Assembly (NCBI GenBank): GCA_023439305.1
Contig: JAEXOO010000003.1
Location: 1 to 64,000, forward strand
From: Pseudomonadota bacterium
GTDB taxonomy: Bacteria > Pseudomonadota > Gammaproteobacteria > Burkholderiales > Burkholderiaceae_B
DNA: 64,000 nucleotides
Reading direction: 5' to 3'
Position 1 is the first letter of the stretch. Every line of letters begins with the position of its first letter. Positions 9,182 through 17,644 of the stretch are shown here, piece by piece. Position numbers and translations under genes: made by a program. The notes under the pieces are model-generated. The model was not told the origin of the DNA. It did not search any database and worked only from the letters and a program-made list of their open reading frames with translations.

Positions 9182-10251
9182 GCGCACCCACCATTCTGAT
9201 CATGGCAGGCGGTACAGGCGGGCATATCATGCCGGGCCTGGCTGTGGCCGAGGCCATGCGCCAACGCGGCTGGAATGTGCTGTGGCTGGGGCATCCCGAG
9301 CGGATGGAAGGCAGCCTGGTTCCCCAGCACGGCATTAAAATGCTGCCGCTGCGGTTTTCAGGCTTGCGCGGAAAAGGGGCGATGGCCTTGCTCAAGCTGC
9401 CCTTCACCTTACTCAGCGCCTGCTGGCAGGCGCGCCGTTGCCTGAAAGAAGCGCAGCCGGACGTGGTGCTGGGAATGGGCGGCTACGTCGCCTTTCCCGG
9501 CGGTCTGATGTCGTTCCTGACGCGGCGTCCGCTGGTCGTGCACGAGCAGAACGCGGTTGCGGGCACCGCCAACCGCTACCTGGCCAAGATGGCCGATCGC
9601 GTGCTGACGGGATTCCCTGGCGCCTTGCCGGGCGCCGTCACAGTCGGCAATCCCGTTCGCGACGCCTTCGTGGGGCAGGGGGCGGCGGCGGATCGCTATG
9701 CGGGCCGTACCGGTCCTTTGCGTATTCTGGTGGTGGGTGGAAGCCTGGGGGCTGCAGCGCTGAATGCCGTGGTGCCGCAGGCGCTGGGCTTGATTCCGGC
9801 CGCGCAACGCCCGCACGTGACTCACCAGTCGGGCGAAAAGCATTTGCAGGCCTTGCAGCAGGCTTATGAACAAGTCCAGGTGCAGGCGGATTGCAAGGCC
9901 TTTATCGGCGACATGGCCCAGGCCATGAAAGAAGCCGATCTGCTGATCTGCCGTGCCGGCGCCATGACGGTGGCCGAAGTGGCCGCCATCGGAGTGGCAG
10001 CGCTGTTCGTGCCGCTGCCGCACGCCATCGACGATCACCAGACGGCCAACGCCCGGTACTTGAGCGACTGCTCGGGCGCCTGGCAAAAGAAACAATCAGA
10101 GTTGACGGCTCAGTGGCTTGCGCAATGGCTGCAGGACCTGGACCGTGAAGAATTGACGCGCGTGGCCAGCCACGCGCAGGAACATGCACAGTTGAATGCC
10201 ACGCAGCAAATTGCCGAAGCATGTCAGCAGGCGGCAAGGAGGGCGGGATGA
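9178..10251 (+). CDS. murG: lipid II synthase MurG
   Basis: Peripheral inner-membrane GT-B glycosyltransferase that adds GlcNAc to lipid I to make lipid II. The 357-residue protein carries the N-terminal glycine-rich loop GGTGGH (11-16), the HEQN motif, a second glycine-rich loop (VVGGSLGA) and the C-terminal CRAGAMT donor-binding region followed by LPHAIDDHQ. The start was placed at 9178, where ATGA overlaps the ftsW stop. In Bordetella pertussis MurG has been reported to scaffold the Mur ligases, which is relevant given the MurE-MurF fusion here. Confidence 0.97.
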   Translation: MSAPTILIMAGGTGGHIMPGLAVAEAMRQRGWNVLWLGHPERMEGSLVPQHGIKMLPLRFSGLRGKGAMALLKLPFTLLSACWQARRCLKEAQPDVVLGMGGYVAFPGGLMSFLTRRPLVVHEQNAVAGTANRYLAKMADRVLTGFPGALPGAVTVGNPVRDAFVGQGAAADRYAGRTGPLRILVVGGSLGAAALNAVVPQALGLIPAAQRPHVTHQSGEKHLQALQQAYEQVQVQADCKAFIGDMAQAMKEADLLICRAGAMTVAEVAAIGVAALFVPLPHAIDDHQTANARYLSDCSGAWQKKQSELTAQWLAQWLQDLDREELTRVASHAQEHAQLNATQQIAEACQQAARRAG

Positions 10252-11654
10252 AACACCGCATTCAACGAATTCATTTTGTAGGTATCGGCGGCTCGGGCAT
10301 GAGCGGCATCGCCGAGGTCATGCTCAACCTGGGTTATGCCATCAGTGGTTCGGACATCCAGGAAACGGCGGTCACCCGCCGCCTGGAGAGCCTGGGTGCG
10401 CGCATCCTTATTGGCCACAAGGCCGAGAACGTTGCAGGCATGGGCGCCATTGTCACGTCCACCGCCATCGCGGGCGACAACCCTGAAGTCCTGGCGGCTC
10501 GCGCCGCCCGCATTCCCGTGGTGCCCCGCGCCCTCATGCTGGCCGAGCTGATGCGCCTGAAGCGCGGCATCGCCGTGGCCGGCACGCATGGCAAGACCAC
10601 CACCACCAGTCTGGTGGCCAGTCTGCTGGCGGCCGGCGAGCTGGATCCTACCTTCGTCATCGGCGGTCGACTCAACTCGGCTGGCGCGAATGCGCGCCTG
10701 GGCCAGGGCGAGTTCATCGTCGTCGAGGCCGACGAGTCGGACGCCTCGTTCCTGAACCTGCTGCCCGTGATGGCCATCGTCACCAATATTGACGTGGACC
10801 ACATGGATACCTACGGTCACGACGTGGCGCGCCTCAAGAGCGCCTTTATCGACTTCACGCATCGCCTGCCGTTTTACGGCAGCGCCATCCTGTGCAGCGA
10901 CGACGCGAATGTGCGCGAAATCATTCCTTTTGTATCCCGTCCTGTCACCACCTACGGTATAGACAGCGACGCGCAGGTGCGCGCCACCAACATCGAGAGC
11001 CGCGGCACGACCATGTGCTTTGACGTGTTGCGCAAGGGTGCCGGCGGCGATCTGCCCGTGTTGTCGGTGTGCTTGAACCTGCCCGGCAGGCACAACGTTC
11101 TCAACGCTCTGGCGGCGATTGCGGTGGCGACCGAGCTGGGCGTCAGCGATGCCGCTATCTGCAAGGCCTTGAGCGAGTTCACCGGCGTGGGCCGGCGTTT
11201 CTCCATGGTGGGTGACTTCCCCGTGACCGAACGCCAGGGCGGCGGCATGTTTACAGTTGTTGACGATTACGGTCACCACCCGGTCGAAATGGCTGCTACC
11301 TTGGCTGCCGCGCGTGGCGCTTGGCCGGATCGGCGCATTGTGCTGGCGTTTCAGCCGCATCGCTATACGCGTACCCGTGATTGTTTCGAAGACTTCGTGC
11401 AGGTGCTGAGCCAGGCTGACGCCGTACTGCTCAGTGAAGTCTATGCCGCCGGCGAGCCGGCCCTGGTTGCTGCCGATGGCCGCGCTCTCAGCCGGGCCGT
11501 GCGCGTGCTGGGCAAGGTCGAACCCATCTTCGTGGCGGAAATCAATGATATGGCGCAGGCCGTCCTGGACTTTGTCCGCGACGGCGATGTGGTGTTGGTA
11601 ATGGGAGCAGGGTCCATCAGTCGGATTCCTGCCCAATTGGGAGAGTTGGCATGA
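10248..11654 (+). CDS. murC: UDP-N-acetylmuramate--L-alanine ligase MurC
   Basis: First Mur ligase, attaching L-alanine to UDP-MurNAc. The protein has 468 residues: an N-terminal FVGIGGSGMSG Rossmann motif, the ATP loop GTHGKTT from Gly112, VEADESD in the central domain and DDYGHHP, all typical of MurC. It is slightly shorter than E. coli MurC (491). The ATG at 10248 overlaps murG by 4 bases and the stop overlaps ddlB by 4, so the cytoplasmic ligases and the D-Ala-D-Ala ligase are produced from one coupled transcript. Confidence 0.97.
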   Translation: MKHRIQRIHFVGIGGSGMSGIAEVMLNLGYAISGSDIQETAVTRRLESLGARILIGHKAENVAGMGAIVTSTAIAGDNPEVLAARAARIPVVPRALMLAELMRLKRGIAVAGTHGKTTTTSLVASLLAAGELDPTFVIGGRLNSAGANARLGQGEFIVVEADESDASFLNLLPVMAIVTNIDVDHMDTYGHDVARLKSAFIDFTHRLPFYGSAILCSDDANVREIIPFVSRPVTTYGIDSDAQVRATNIESRGTTMCFDVLRKGAGGDLPVLSVCLNLPGRHNVLNALAAIAVATELGVSDAAICKALSEFTGVGRRFSMVGDFPVTERQGGGMFTVVDDYGHHPVEMAATLAAARGAWPDRRIVLAFQPHRYTRTRDCFEDFVQVLSQADAVLLSEVYAAGEPALVAADGRALSRAVRVLGKVEPIFVAEINDMAQAVLDFVRDGDVVLVMGAGSISRIPAQLGELA

Positions 11655-12601
11655 CAGCGGATTTTGGCCGGGTCGGCGTGTTGTACGGTGGCAAGTCCGC
11701 CGAGCGCGAAGTATCGCTGATGTCGGGTCAGGGCGTGCACGACGCACTGCGTAGCGTGGGCGTGGATGCACACCTGTTCGACATGGGCGAGCACGGCCTG
11801 ACCGAGCTGGCGCAAGCCGGTTTTGACCGGGTCTTCATTGCGCTGCATGGCCGCTTCGGCGAGGACGGCACCCTGCAAGGCGCTCTGGAGTGGCTGGGCA
11901 TTCCCTACACCGGCAGCGGTGTCATGGCCTCCGGTGTCGCCATGGACAAGATCATGACCAAGCGTATCTGGCAGCACGTCGGCCTGCCCACGCCTGACTT
12001 CGTCGAGCTGACTGACGCTTCGGGCGTGGCGGCGGCTGTCGAGCGCCTGGGCGTGCCCATGATCATGAAACCCCCGCATGAAGGCTCCACGGTGGGCGTG
12101 GTGCGCGTGGATCATCCTGACCAGGCGCTGGCGGCTTTCGAAACGGCCATGCATTACGACACGGTCGTGCTGGCTGAGCAATTCATTCGAGGGCGCGAGC
12201 TGACTGTACCCATCATCGGCACCGGCGATCAGGCGCGCGCGCTGCCTGTCATCGACATCGTGGCACCGCAGGGCAATTACGACTTCGAACACAAGTACTA
12301 CTCCGACGAAACCCAGTATTTCTGCCCTGCAGACCTGTCGCCCGAATTGACCGCCCAGATCCAGGATCTGGCTGTGCGTTCCTTCCAGGCTTTGGGATGC
12401 GAAGGCTGGGCCCGCGCCGATTTCATGCTGGATGAGCAGAATCGGCCCTGGCTGCTGGAGATGAATACCTCGCCGGGCATGACCAGCCATTCGCTGGTGC
12501 CCATGGCGGCCAAGGCGCAGGGTGTCAGTTACGCCCAGTTGTGCGTGAACATTTTGGCGACGGCGCGCTGCAAAGTGCAGGCCATCGCCCGCAGCCTGTA
12601 A
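11651..12601 (+). CDS. ddlB: D-alanine--D-alanine ligase DdlB
   Basis: ATP-grasp enzyme (316 residues) that makes the D-Ala-D-Ala dipeptide used by MurF. Seen in the sequence: GGKSAEREVS near the N-terminus, LHGRFGEDG, the ATP-grasp segment with KPPHEGSTVG, and the C-terminal LEMNTSPGMT that binds Mg-ATP. Its location inside the dcw cluster makes it the DdlB type. It starts on an ATGA overlap with murC; 18 bases separate its TAA from ftsQ, the first non-overlapping junction in the cluster. Confidence 0.96.
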   Translation: MTADFGRVGVLYGGKSAEREVSLMSGQGVHDALRSVGVDAHLFDMGEHGLTELAQAGFDRVFIALHGRFGEDGTLQGALEWLGIPYTGSGVMASGVAMDKIMTKRIWQHVGLPTPDFVELTDASGVAAAVERLGVPMIMKPPHEGSTVGVVRVDHPDQALAAFETAMHYDTVVLAEQFIRGRELTVPIIGTGDQARALPVIDIVAPQGNYDFEHKYYSDETQYFCPADLSPELTAQIQDLAVRSFQALGCEGWARADFMLDEQNRPWLLEMNTSPGMTSHSLVPMAAKAQGVSYAQLCVNILATARCKVQAIARSL

Positions 12602-12619
12602 CCCCAAGGAGCCTGGAAC

Positions 12620-13411
12620 ATGTTTTCCGATGCCCGCCTGACCAATCTGATCGCTAACACGCTGGCGCTGCTGGCCGTGTCGGCGCTGGTCGTCGGGGTC
12701 GTGGTCTGGGCCGTGCGCCGTCCGTATTTCAATATCGAACGCCTCCAGATCGAGTCCTCGCAGGGCGAGCCCCTGGCCTATGTCACGCCCGAGGGCGTGA
12801 AGGCCACGGTGGCCGGCCGTTTGCAGGGCAACTTCTTCACGGTAGACCTGGACAAATCGCGGGCTCTGATCGAAACCGCGCCCTGGGTGCGGCGCGCCCA
12901 GATCCGCCGGGTCTGGCCCAATACGCTGCAGGTGCGCATCGAAGAGCAACAGCCATTGGCGTACTGGAACGAGAACGACATGATCAACACCTGGGGCGAG
13001 TCGTTTGCCGCTAACCAGGCGGTGATTCCGGATGATGTCGAACTGCCCCAGCTCAGCGGTCCTCCCAATTCGGAGCGTCTGGTGGTGCAGCGCTATGCCG
13101 AGCTGGCTCGTTGGTTCGGACCGCTGGAGGTGCAGGTCAGCCAGATCACCCTGAGCCCGCGCTACGCCTGGGACGTGGTGCTGTCCAATGGCGTCGAGCT
13201 GAGTCTGGGCCGGGATCCGGCCGCCGATATTGCCGACCCGCACGGACGCAAAGGGGCCTTGCCCTTCGCCGTGCGTATTGAACGATTTGTGCAGGCCTGG
13301 CCCGGCCTGATGCAGCGTCTGGGCGACCGGGCCTTGCAGAGTGCCGATCTACGTTACCCGAATGGCTTTGCGATAACGCTGGCTCCGGTTTCATCTACCC
13401 CTGTGAAGTAA
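12620..13411 (+). CDS. ftsQ: cell division protein FtsQ
   Basis: Bitopic divisome protein (263 residues) that recruits FtsL and FtsB. A short cytoplasmic tail is followed by a transmembrane helix at about 11-31, then a POTRA domain (from about 37, starting YFNIERLQI) and the FtsQ beta domain. The ribosome site AAGGAG lies just upstream of the ATG at 12620. The gene ends 7 bases before ftsA. Sequence conservation is modest, but topology, POTRA and context agree. Confidence 0.93.
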   Translation: MFSDARLTNLIANTLALLAVSALVVGVVVWAVRRPYFNIERLQIESSQGEPLAYVTPEGVKATVAGRLQGNFFTVDLDKSRALIETAPWVRRAQIRRVWPNTLQVRIEEQQPLAYWNENDMINTWGESFAANQAVIPDDVELPQLSGPPNSERLVVQRYAELARWFGPLEVQVSQITLSPRYAWDVVLSNGVELSLGRDPAADIADPHGRKGALPFAVRIERFVQAWPGLMQRLGDRALQSADLRYPNGFAITLAPVSSTPVK

Positions 13412-13418
13412 AGAATAT

Positions 13419-14645
13419 ATGACTCGTGACATCAAAGACCTGATCGTTGCATTGGATATCGGCACCAGCAAAGTCGTTGCGGTGGTGGCCGAAGTCTTGC
13501 CCGAAGGCCGGTTTGAAGTGCTAGGCCTGGGGCAGCACGAATCCCAGGGCATGCGCAAAGGGGTGGTCGTCAATATCGAGACGACAGTCAACTCCATTCA
13601 GCGCGCGCTGGAAGAAGCCGAGCTGATGGCCGATTGCAAGATCCGCGAGGTCTACACGGGTATTGCCGGCAGCCACATCACCAGCTTCAACTCCAGCGGC
13701 ATGGTGGCGGTCAAGGACAAGGAAGTCACCGCCACTGATGTGGCTCGGGTGATCGAGACGGCCAAGGCGGTGAACATTCCCACCGACCAGCAGGTGCTGC
13801 ATGTGCTGACCCAGGAGTTCATTGTGGACTCGCAGGAAGACATCCGCGAGCCCATCGGAATGAGCGGACTGCGCCTGGAAGTGCGCGTGCACATCGTGAC
13901 CGGAGCCGTCAGTGCGGCCCAGAACATCGTCAAGTGCGTGCGTCGCTGCGGCCTGGAAGTGCAGGACCTGATTCTGCAGCCGCTGGCCTCCAGCCTGTCC
14001 TGCCTGACCGCGGACGAGAAAGAGCTGGGCGTGGTGCTGGTGGATATCGGTGGCGGCACGACGGACATTGCCATCTACACGGGCGGGGCCATTCGCCATA
14101 CCGACGTGATCCCCATTGCCGGCGACCAGATCACCAGTGATATTGCCGCCATGCTGCGCACGCCCACGCCCGATGCCGAGGAAATCAAGCTGCGTTTCGG
14201 CGTGGCCAAGCAGTCGCTGGCTCATCCGGAGGAAATGATTGAAGTCCCCGGTCTGGGCGATCGGCCCAATCGCCAGGTCAAGCGCCAGGCCCTGGGCGCG
14301 GTGATCGAGCCTCGCGTGGAAGAACTGTTCACCTTTGTGCAGCAAAGCCTGCGCGAATCAGGCTACGAAGACTTGCTGTCTTCGGGCGTGGTGTTGACCG
14401 GCGGCACAGCGATGTTGCCCGGCATTGTAGAGCTGGCCGAGGACGTGTTCCTCAAGCCGGTGCGGGTGGCCGTGCCCAGTTACGAGGGCAGTCTGGCTGA
14501 TGTGATGCGCAATCCGCGTTTTTCGACGGTCATGGGTTTGTTGACCGAGGCGCGTTTGCAAAGTGCGCGGGGCCGCAAGGTCGCCCAGCAGAAAGGCAGC
14601 GTCAAGGGCCTGCTGGCGCGCATGAAAGAGTGGTTCATGAATTAA
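13419..14645 (+). CDS. ftsA: cell division protein FtsA
   Basis: Actin-like ATPase (408 residues) that tethers FtsZ to the inner membrane. Phosphate-binding strands ALDIGTSKV at the N-terminus and VDIGGGTTDIA in the middle are visible, as is the VLTGG adenosine motif. The C-terminus (about 395-408, GLLARMKEWFMN) is the amphipathic membrane-targeting helix. The start is 7 bases after ftsQ. A 168-base gap with two small hairpins follows before ftsZ. Confidence 0.97.
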   Translation: MTRDIKDLIVALDIGTSKVVAVVAEVLPEGRFEVLGLGQHESQGMRKGVVVNIETTVNSIQRALEEAELMADCKIREVYTGIAGSHITSFNSSGMVAVKDKEVTATDVARVIETAKAVNIPTDQQVLHVLTQEFIVDSQEDIREPIGMSGLRLEVRVHIVTGAVSAAQNIVKCVRRCGLEVQDLILQPLASSLSCLTADEKELGVVLVDIGGGTTDIAIYTGGAIRHTDVIPIAGDQITSDIAAMLRTPTPDAEEIKLRFGVAKQSLAHPEEMIEVPGLGDRPNRQVKRQALGAVIEPRVEELFTFVQQSLRESGYEDLLSSGVVLTGGTAMLPGIVELAEDVFLKPVRVAVPSYEGSLADVMRNPRFSTVMGLLTEARLQSARGRKVAQQKGSVKGLLARMKEWFMN

Positions 14646-14691
14646 AGGCATGCAGATGCCTGAAGTGGGTGGCCCGGAAGGGCTGTCCGGG
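14646..14691 (+). other. two small hairpins between ftsA and ftsZ
   Basis: Directly after the ftsA stop lies AGGCAT-GCAG-ATGCCT (14646-14661), a perfect 6-bp stem. It is followed by CCCGGA with a 7-base loop and TCCGGG (14673-14691), another 6-bp stem. Neither is followed by a T run, so they do not look like classical terminators. They may mark processing or pausing that sets ftsZ levels. No convincing promoter pair was found in the rest of the gap. Confidence 0.4.
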
Positions 14692-14813
14692 AGGCGATTC
14701 AAACCGGTTGCGAGTCCCAAGACTGGCAGGTGTTTTGAGGCGATTCCAAATCGAAGCTGTATCGGGGAAGCGAGTTGGAAATTTACTAATTTGTGTTTGA
14801 GTGGGAGTCAATC

Positions 14814-15980
14814 ATGATGAACTTTGAAATGTTGGACACCAGCCGGAACGGCACGGTCATCAAGGTGGTCGGTGTAGGCGGAGCAGGCGGCAATGCCGTG
14901 ATGCACATGATCCGCTCCGGCGTGCAGGGCGTCGATTTCATCTGCGCCAATACGGATTCGCAGGCTTTGGCCAGCAGCGAAGCCCCCATCCAGATCCGTC
15001 TGGGCCGCACCGGCCTGGGCGCCGGCGCCAAGCCCGACCAGGGCCGTGCTGCCGCCGAGACGGCGCGCGAGGAAATTCGCGCCGCCCTGAACGGCGCGAA
15101 CATGGTCTTCATCACGGCCGGCATGGGCGGCGGCACCGGCACGGGCGCCAGCCCCGTCGTGGCCGAAGTGGCCAAGGAGCTGGGCATCCTGACCGTGGGC
15201 GTGGTCACCAAGCCTTTCACGTTTGAAGGCAACCGTCGTTTGCGCATGGCTGAAGACGGCATCGAGGAACTGAGCAAGCATGTTCATTCCCTGATCGTGG
15301 TGCTCAACGAAAACCTGTATGACCTGATGGACGAGGACGCAACGCAGTCCGACTGCTTCAAGGCCGCTGACGATGTGTTGCACAATGCCTGCGCCGGCAT
15401 CGCCGAAATCATCAATGTCGAAGGCAACGTGAACGTCGACTTCGAAGACGTCAAGACCATCATGGGCGAGCAGGGCCAGGCCATGATGGGCACGGCGGTC
15501 GCTTCGGGCTCGAACCGCGCCCGCGAAGCCGCCGAGCGCGCCATTGCATGCCCGCTGCTGGAAGGCGTGGACTTGCACGGCGCCCGCGGCATGCTGGTCA
15601 ACATCACGTCCTCCGCATCGCTGAAGATGCGCGAGACCCGCGAGATCATGGACACCATCCGCGGCTATGCCGCAGACGACGCTACTGTCATCTTCGGCAC
15701 GGCCTACGACGAAGCCATGGGCGACAGCCTGCGCGTGACCGTGGTGGCAACCGGTCTGGGCCGCAAGCAGGCCCGTCCTCAGCTGGTGCAGAACAATGAA
15801 GAAGTGCTGCGTACCGGCACGGACAACATGCCTGTCATCGGCGCTGACTATGCCAATGCGGATGTGCCTGCCGTGATCCGTAATCCACGCAGTCAGGCTT
15901 CGGCCCAGGTGCGCGCTCTGGAAACCGCCGGCATGGATCATTTCGACATCCCGGCGTTCCTGCGCAAGCAAGCTGACTAA
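14814..15980 (+). CDS. ftsZ: cell division protein FtsZ
   Basis: Tubulin-like GTPase forming the Z ring. The 388-residue protein has GVGGAGGNA at the N-terminus, the GTP-binding tubulin signature GGGTGTG at about 105-111, and the short conserved C-terminal peptide with DIPAFLRKQ that binds FtsA and other partners. Two ATG codons at 14814 and 14817 are both possible; GGGAG at 14803-14807 is 6 or 9 bases upstream. A GTG further up (14793) was rejected because it precedes this ribosome site. A strong terminator follows the gene. Confidence 0.98.
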   Translation: MMNFEMLDTSRNGTVIKVVGVGGAGGNAVMHMIRSGVQGVDFICANTDSQALASSEAPIQIRLGRTGLGAGAKPDQGRAAAETAREEIRAALNGANMVFITAGMGGGTGTGASPVVAEVAKELGILTVGVVTKPFTFEGNRRLRMAEDGIEELSKHVHSLIVVLNENLYDLMDEDATQSDCFKAADDVLHNACAGIAEIINVEGNVNVDFEDVKTIMGEQGQAMMGTAVASGSNRAREAAERAIACPLLEGVDLHGARGMLVNITSSASLKMRETREIMDTIRGYAADDATVIFGTAYDEAMGDSLRVTVVATGLGRKQARPQLVQNNEEVLRTGTDNMPVIGADYANADVPAVIRNPRSQASAQVRALETAGMDHFDIPAFLRKQAD

Positions 15981-16025
15981 GTCAGGCAGTACGATACCCG
16001 AGTCGTCTGTTTGATTTCTCCCACA

Positions 16026-16078
16026 CTCCCCCTGGGCGTTCGCGCCTTGGGGGGGCGTTCCTTTTATTGTCTTTCTTG
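16026..16078 (+). terminator. rho-independent terminator of the dcw cluster
   Basis: A GC-rich stem of about 13 pairs (one mismatch, two G-U pairs) closes on a TTCG tetraloop at 16039-16042. A T-rich stretch from about 16058 follows. It lies 45 bases after the ftsZ stop and should end the long division transcript before lpxC. Confidence 0.88.
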
Positions 16079-16091
16079 TTGCAATTACCCC

Positions 16092-16126
16092 TTGACAGCA
16101 AGGTGTGGCAACACAAAATTTATAGT
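16092..16126 (+). promoter_or_regulatory. candidate lpxC promoter
   Basis: A perfect TTGACA (16092-16097) stands 94 bases before lpxC. At the ideal 17-base spacing the -10 would be AAAATT (16115-16120), which is poor. The better TATAGT (16121-16126) is 23 bases away, which is too far. A promoter here is expected because the upstream terminator isolates lpxC, but the exact -10 is uncertain. Confidence 0.45.
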
Positions 16127-16190
16127 GGATAACCCGTAACGCGGTTACAATCGTCTTTACGAACAACGATTTATAAGTACAAAAACAGCC

Positions 16191-17114
16191 ATGCTTCGCC
16201 AGCGCACCATCAAGAACGTCATCAGTACCAAGGGAGTCGGCCTGCACTCCGGTCGCCGTGTGGAAATCACGTTGCGCCCTGCTGCGCCAGACACGGGTAT
16301 TGTGTTCCATCGCGTTGACCTGCCCGAAGTCGTGGATCTGCCGGCTCAGGCCGACAAGGTCGGCGGCACCCGCATGGCGTCCGTGCTTATCAATGGCAAT
16401 GTGCGTGTTTCCACCGTCGAGCACCTGATGTCGGCCATCGCCGGTCTGGGCATCGATAATCTGCACGTGGACCTGACCGCCGAAGAAGTACCCATCATGG
16501 ACGGCAGCGCCGGCACCTTTGTGTACCTGCTGCGTTCAGCAGGCCTGCAAGAGCAGGCTGTGGCCAAGAAGTTCATCCGAGTCCTCAAGCCCATCGAGGT
16601 TTCCGAAGGCGAAGGGCAGGATATCAAGTGGGCGCGCCTGGAGCCGTATGAAGGCTTCGCCCTGCAGTTTTCCATCGATTTCCACCATCCGGCCATTGAT
16701 GCCACGGCTAATTTCGCCGAAGTGGATTTCTCCCGCGACTCCTATGTCAAAACCATCGCTCGTGCCCGTACGTTTGGTTTTGCCAGTGAAGTCGAAGCCT
16801 TGCGCGCCGCCGGCCTGGCCCGTGGCGGCAGTCTGGACAATGCCATCGTCATGGACGAGTACCGCGTCCTTAACAGCGATGGCCTGCGCTACGAAGACGA
16901 ATTCGTCAAACACAAGATCCTGGACGCCATCGGCGACCTGTATCTGATCGGCCACCCCTTGATTGCGCGTTATGTAGCATGCAAATCGGGGCATGGCCTG
17001 AACAACCAGTTGGCCCGCGCCTTGCTGGCCGCCCAGGACAGTTGGGAACTGGTTACCTTCGAATCGGCCGCAGCCGCGCCGCGCGCCTATACCAGCGAGT
17101 GGAAGTTCGCCTGA
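16191..17114 (+). CDS. lpxC: UDP-3-O-acyl-GlcNAc deacetylase LpxC
   Basis: Zinc enzyme catalysing the committed step of lipid A synthesis in the cytoplasm. The 307 residues match the family length. The zinc ligands can be read as His78 (in VEHLM), His241 and Asp245 (in KHKILDAIGD), and SGHGLNN carries the catalytic histidine. The N-terminus (RTIKNVISTKGVGLHSG) fixes the start, although no strong ribosome site precedes it. It lies between the dcw cluster and dciA-M23-secA, as in Pseudomonas. Confidence 0.98.
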   Translation: MLRQRTIKNVISTKGVGLHSGRRVEITLRPAAPDTGIVFHRVDLPEVVDLPAQADKVGGTRMASVLINGNVRVSTVEHLMSAIAGLGIDNLHVDLTAEEVPIMDGSAGTFVYLLRSAGLQEQAVAKKFIRVLKPIEVSEGEGQDIKWARLEPYEGFALQFSIDFHHPAIDATANFAEVDFSRDSYVKTIARARTFGFASEVEALRAAGLARGGSLDNAIVMDEYRVLNSDGLRYEDEFVKHKILDAIGDLYLIGHPLIARYVACKSGHGLNNQLARALLAAQDSWELVTFESAAAAPRAYTSEWKFA

Positions 17115-17122
17115 TGCCTGCG

Positions 17123-17139
17123 GCCCCCTTGCGGGGGGC
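17123..17139. terminator. hairpin between convergent lpxC and dciA
   Basis: GCCCCC and GGGGGC pair around a 5-base loop in the 29-base gap between the two convergent stops. There is no T run on either side, so it is at best a weak bidirectional terminator. Confidence 0.4.
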
Positions 17140-17143
17140 GTTG

Positions 17144-17626
17144 TCATTCGCGATGGTGTCGCAGCAGCCGTTCAATGGCCTGCGCCAGCGGCCCTTGCGG
17201 CAATGAATCGCGCAATTGCTCGAAGGATTGCAGGGCTCGCTCATCCAGCGGCTGCACTTGTCGCTCGGCTTTTATTGTCTCGCCGGCGAACAAATGGGCT
17301 TGTACATGCACCAGCGCATCGGTAATGTTCCAGCCAGCGGCGTTCAGGCGCCGCATGACGGTGGGCAGCAGCTGCCGCAGTTTGGCGGCATGTGCGGCGC
17401 TGGGAACTGCCAGCGTCAATTGCTGTCTGTCTATACGGGCTACCTTGCATGCCTTGCCCAAAGCGGGTGGCAAGGCTTTGCTGACGTGGGTCTGTGCCGC
17501 CATGAGCTGCCGGGCCATTTCCAGAACCTGGGAACCCTGCTGGTCATTGGCCAGCCAGCCCAAGGCGTGGCTCTGGCCACTGCTGCGCTTGCGCGCCGGC
17601 GGTGGTGAGTGCGGGTTCCAGGTCAT
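17144..17626 (-). CDS. dciA: DciA-like (DUF721) protein, predicted DnaB helicase loader
   Basis: A 160-residue protein of the DUF721 family. In bacteria lacking DnaC, DciA is the ancestral factor that loads the replicative helicase DnaB. The N-terminal half is basic (ARKRSSGQSH). The middle has the family-type strand pattern (CKVARIDRQQLTLAVPSAAHAAKLRQLLPTV, split here only for description), followed by a charged C-terminus. The chosen ATG at 17626 gives the expected size; the frame stays open upstream, but that would run through the M23 gene. The place between lpxC and an M23 peptidase upstream of secA is the same as in Pseudomonas aeruginosa, which supports the call. Confidence 0.78.
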   Translation of the reverse strand: MTWNPHSPPPARKRSSGQSHALGWLANDQQGSQVLEMARQLMAAQTHVSKALPPALGKACKVARIDRQQLTLAVPSAAHAAKLRQLLPTVMRRLNAAGWNITDALVHVQAHLFAGETIKAERQVQPLDERALQSFEQLRDSLPQGPLAQAIERLLRHHRE

Positions 17627-17644
17627 GTTCGAGGTTTTACGAAA

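Noticed and set aside
16092..16126. TTGACA/TATAGT as a clean lpxC promoter pair
   Set aside because: The spacing is 23 bases, outside the usual 16-19; kept only as a low-confidence candidate region.
14808..16466. 552-codon reverse frame across ftsZ and lpxC
   Set aside because: Antisense to two certain genes and reads through the ftsZ terminator; low-complexity His/Gly/Ala composition.
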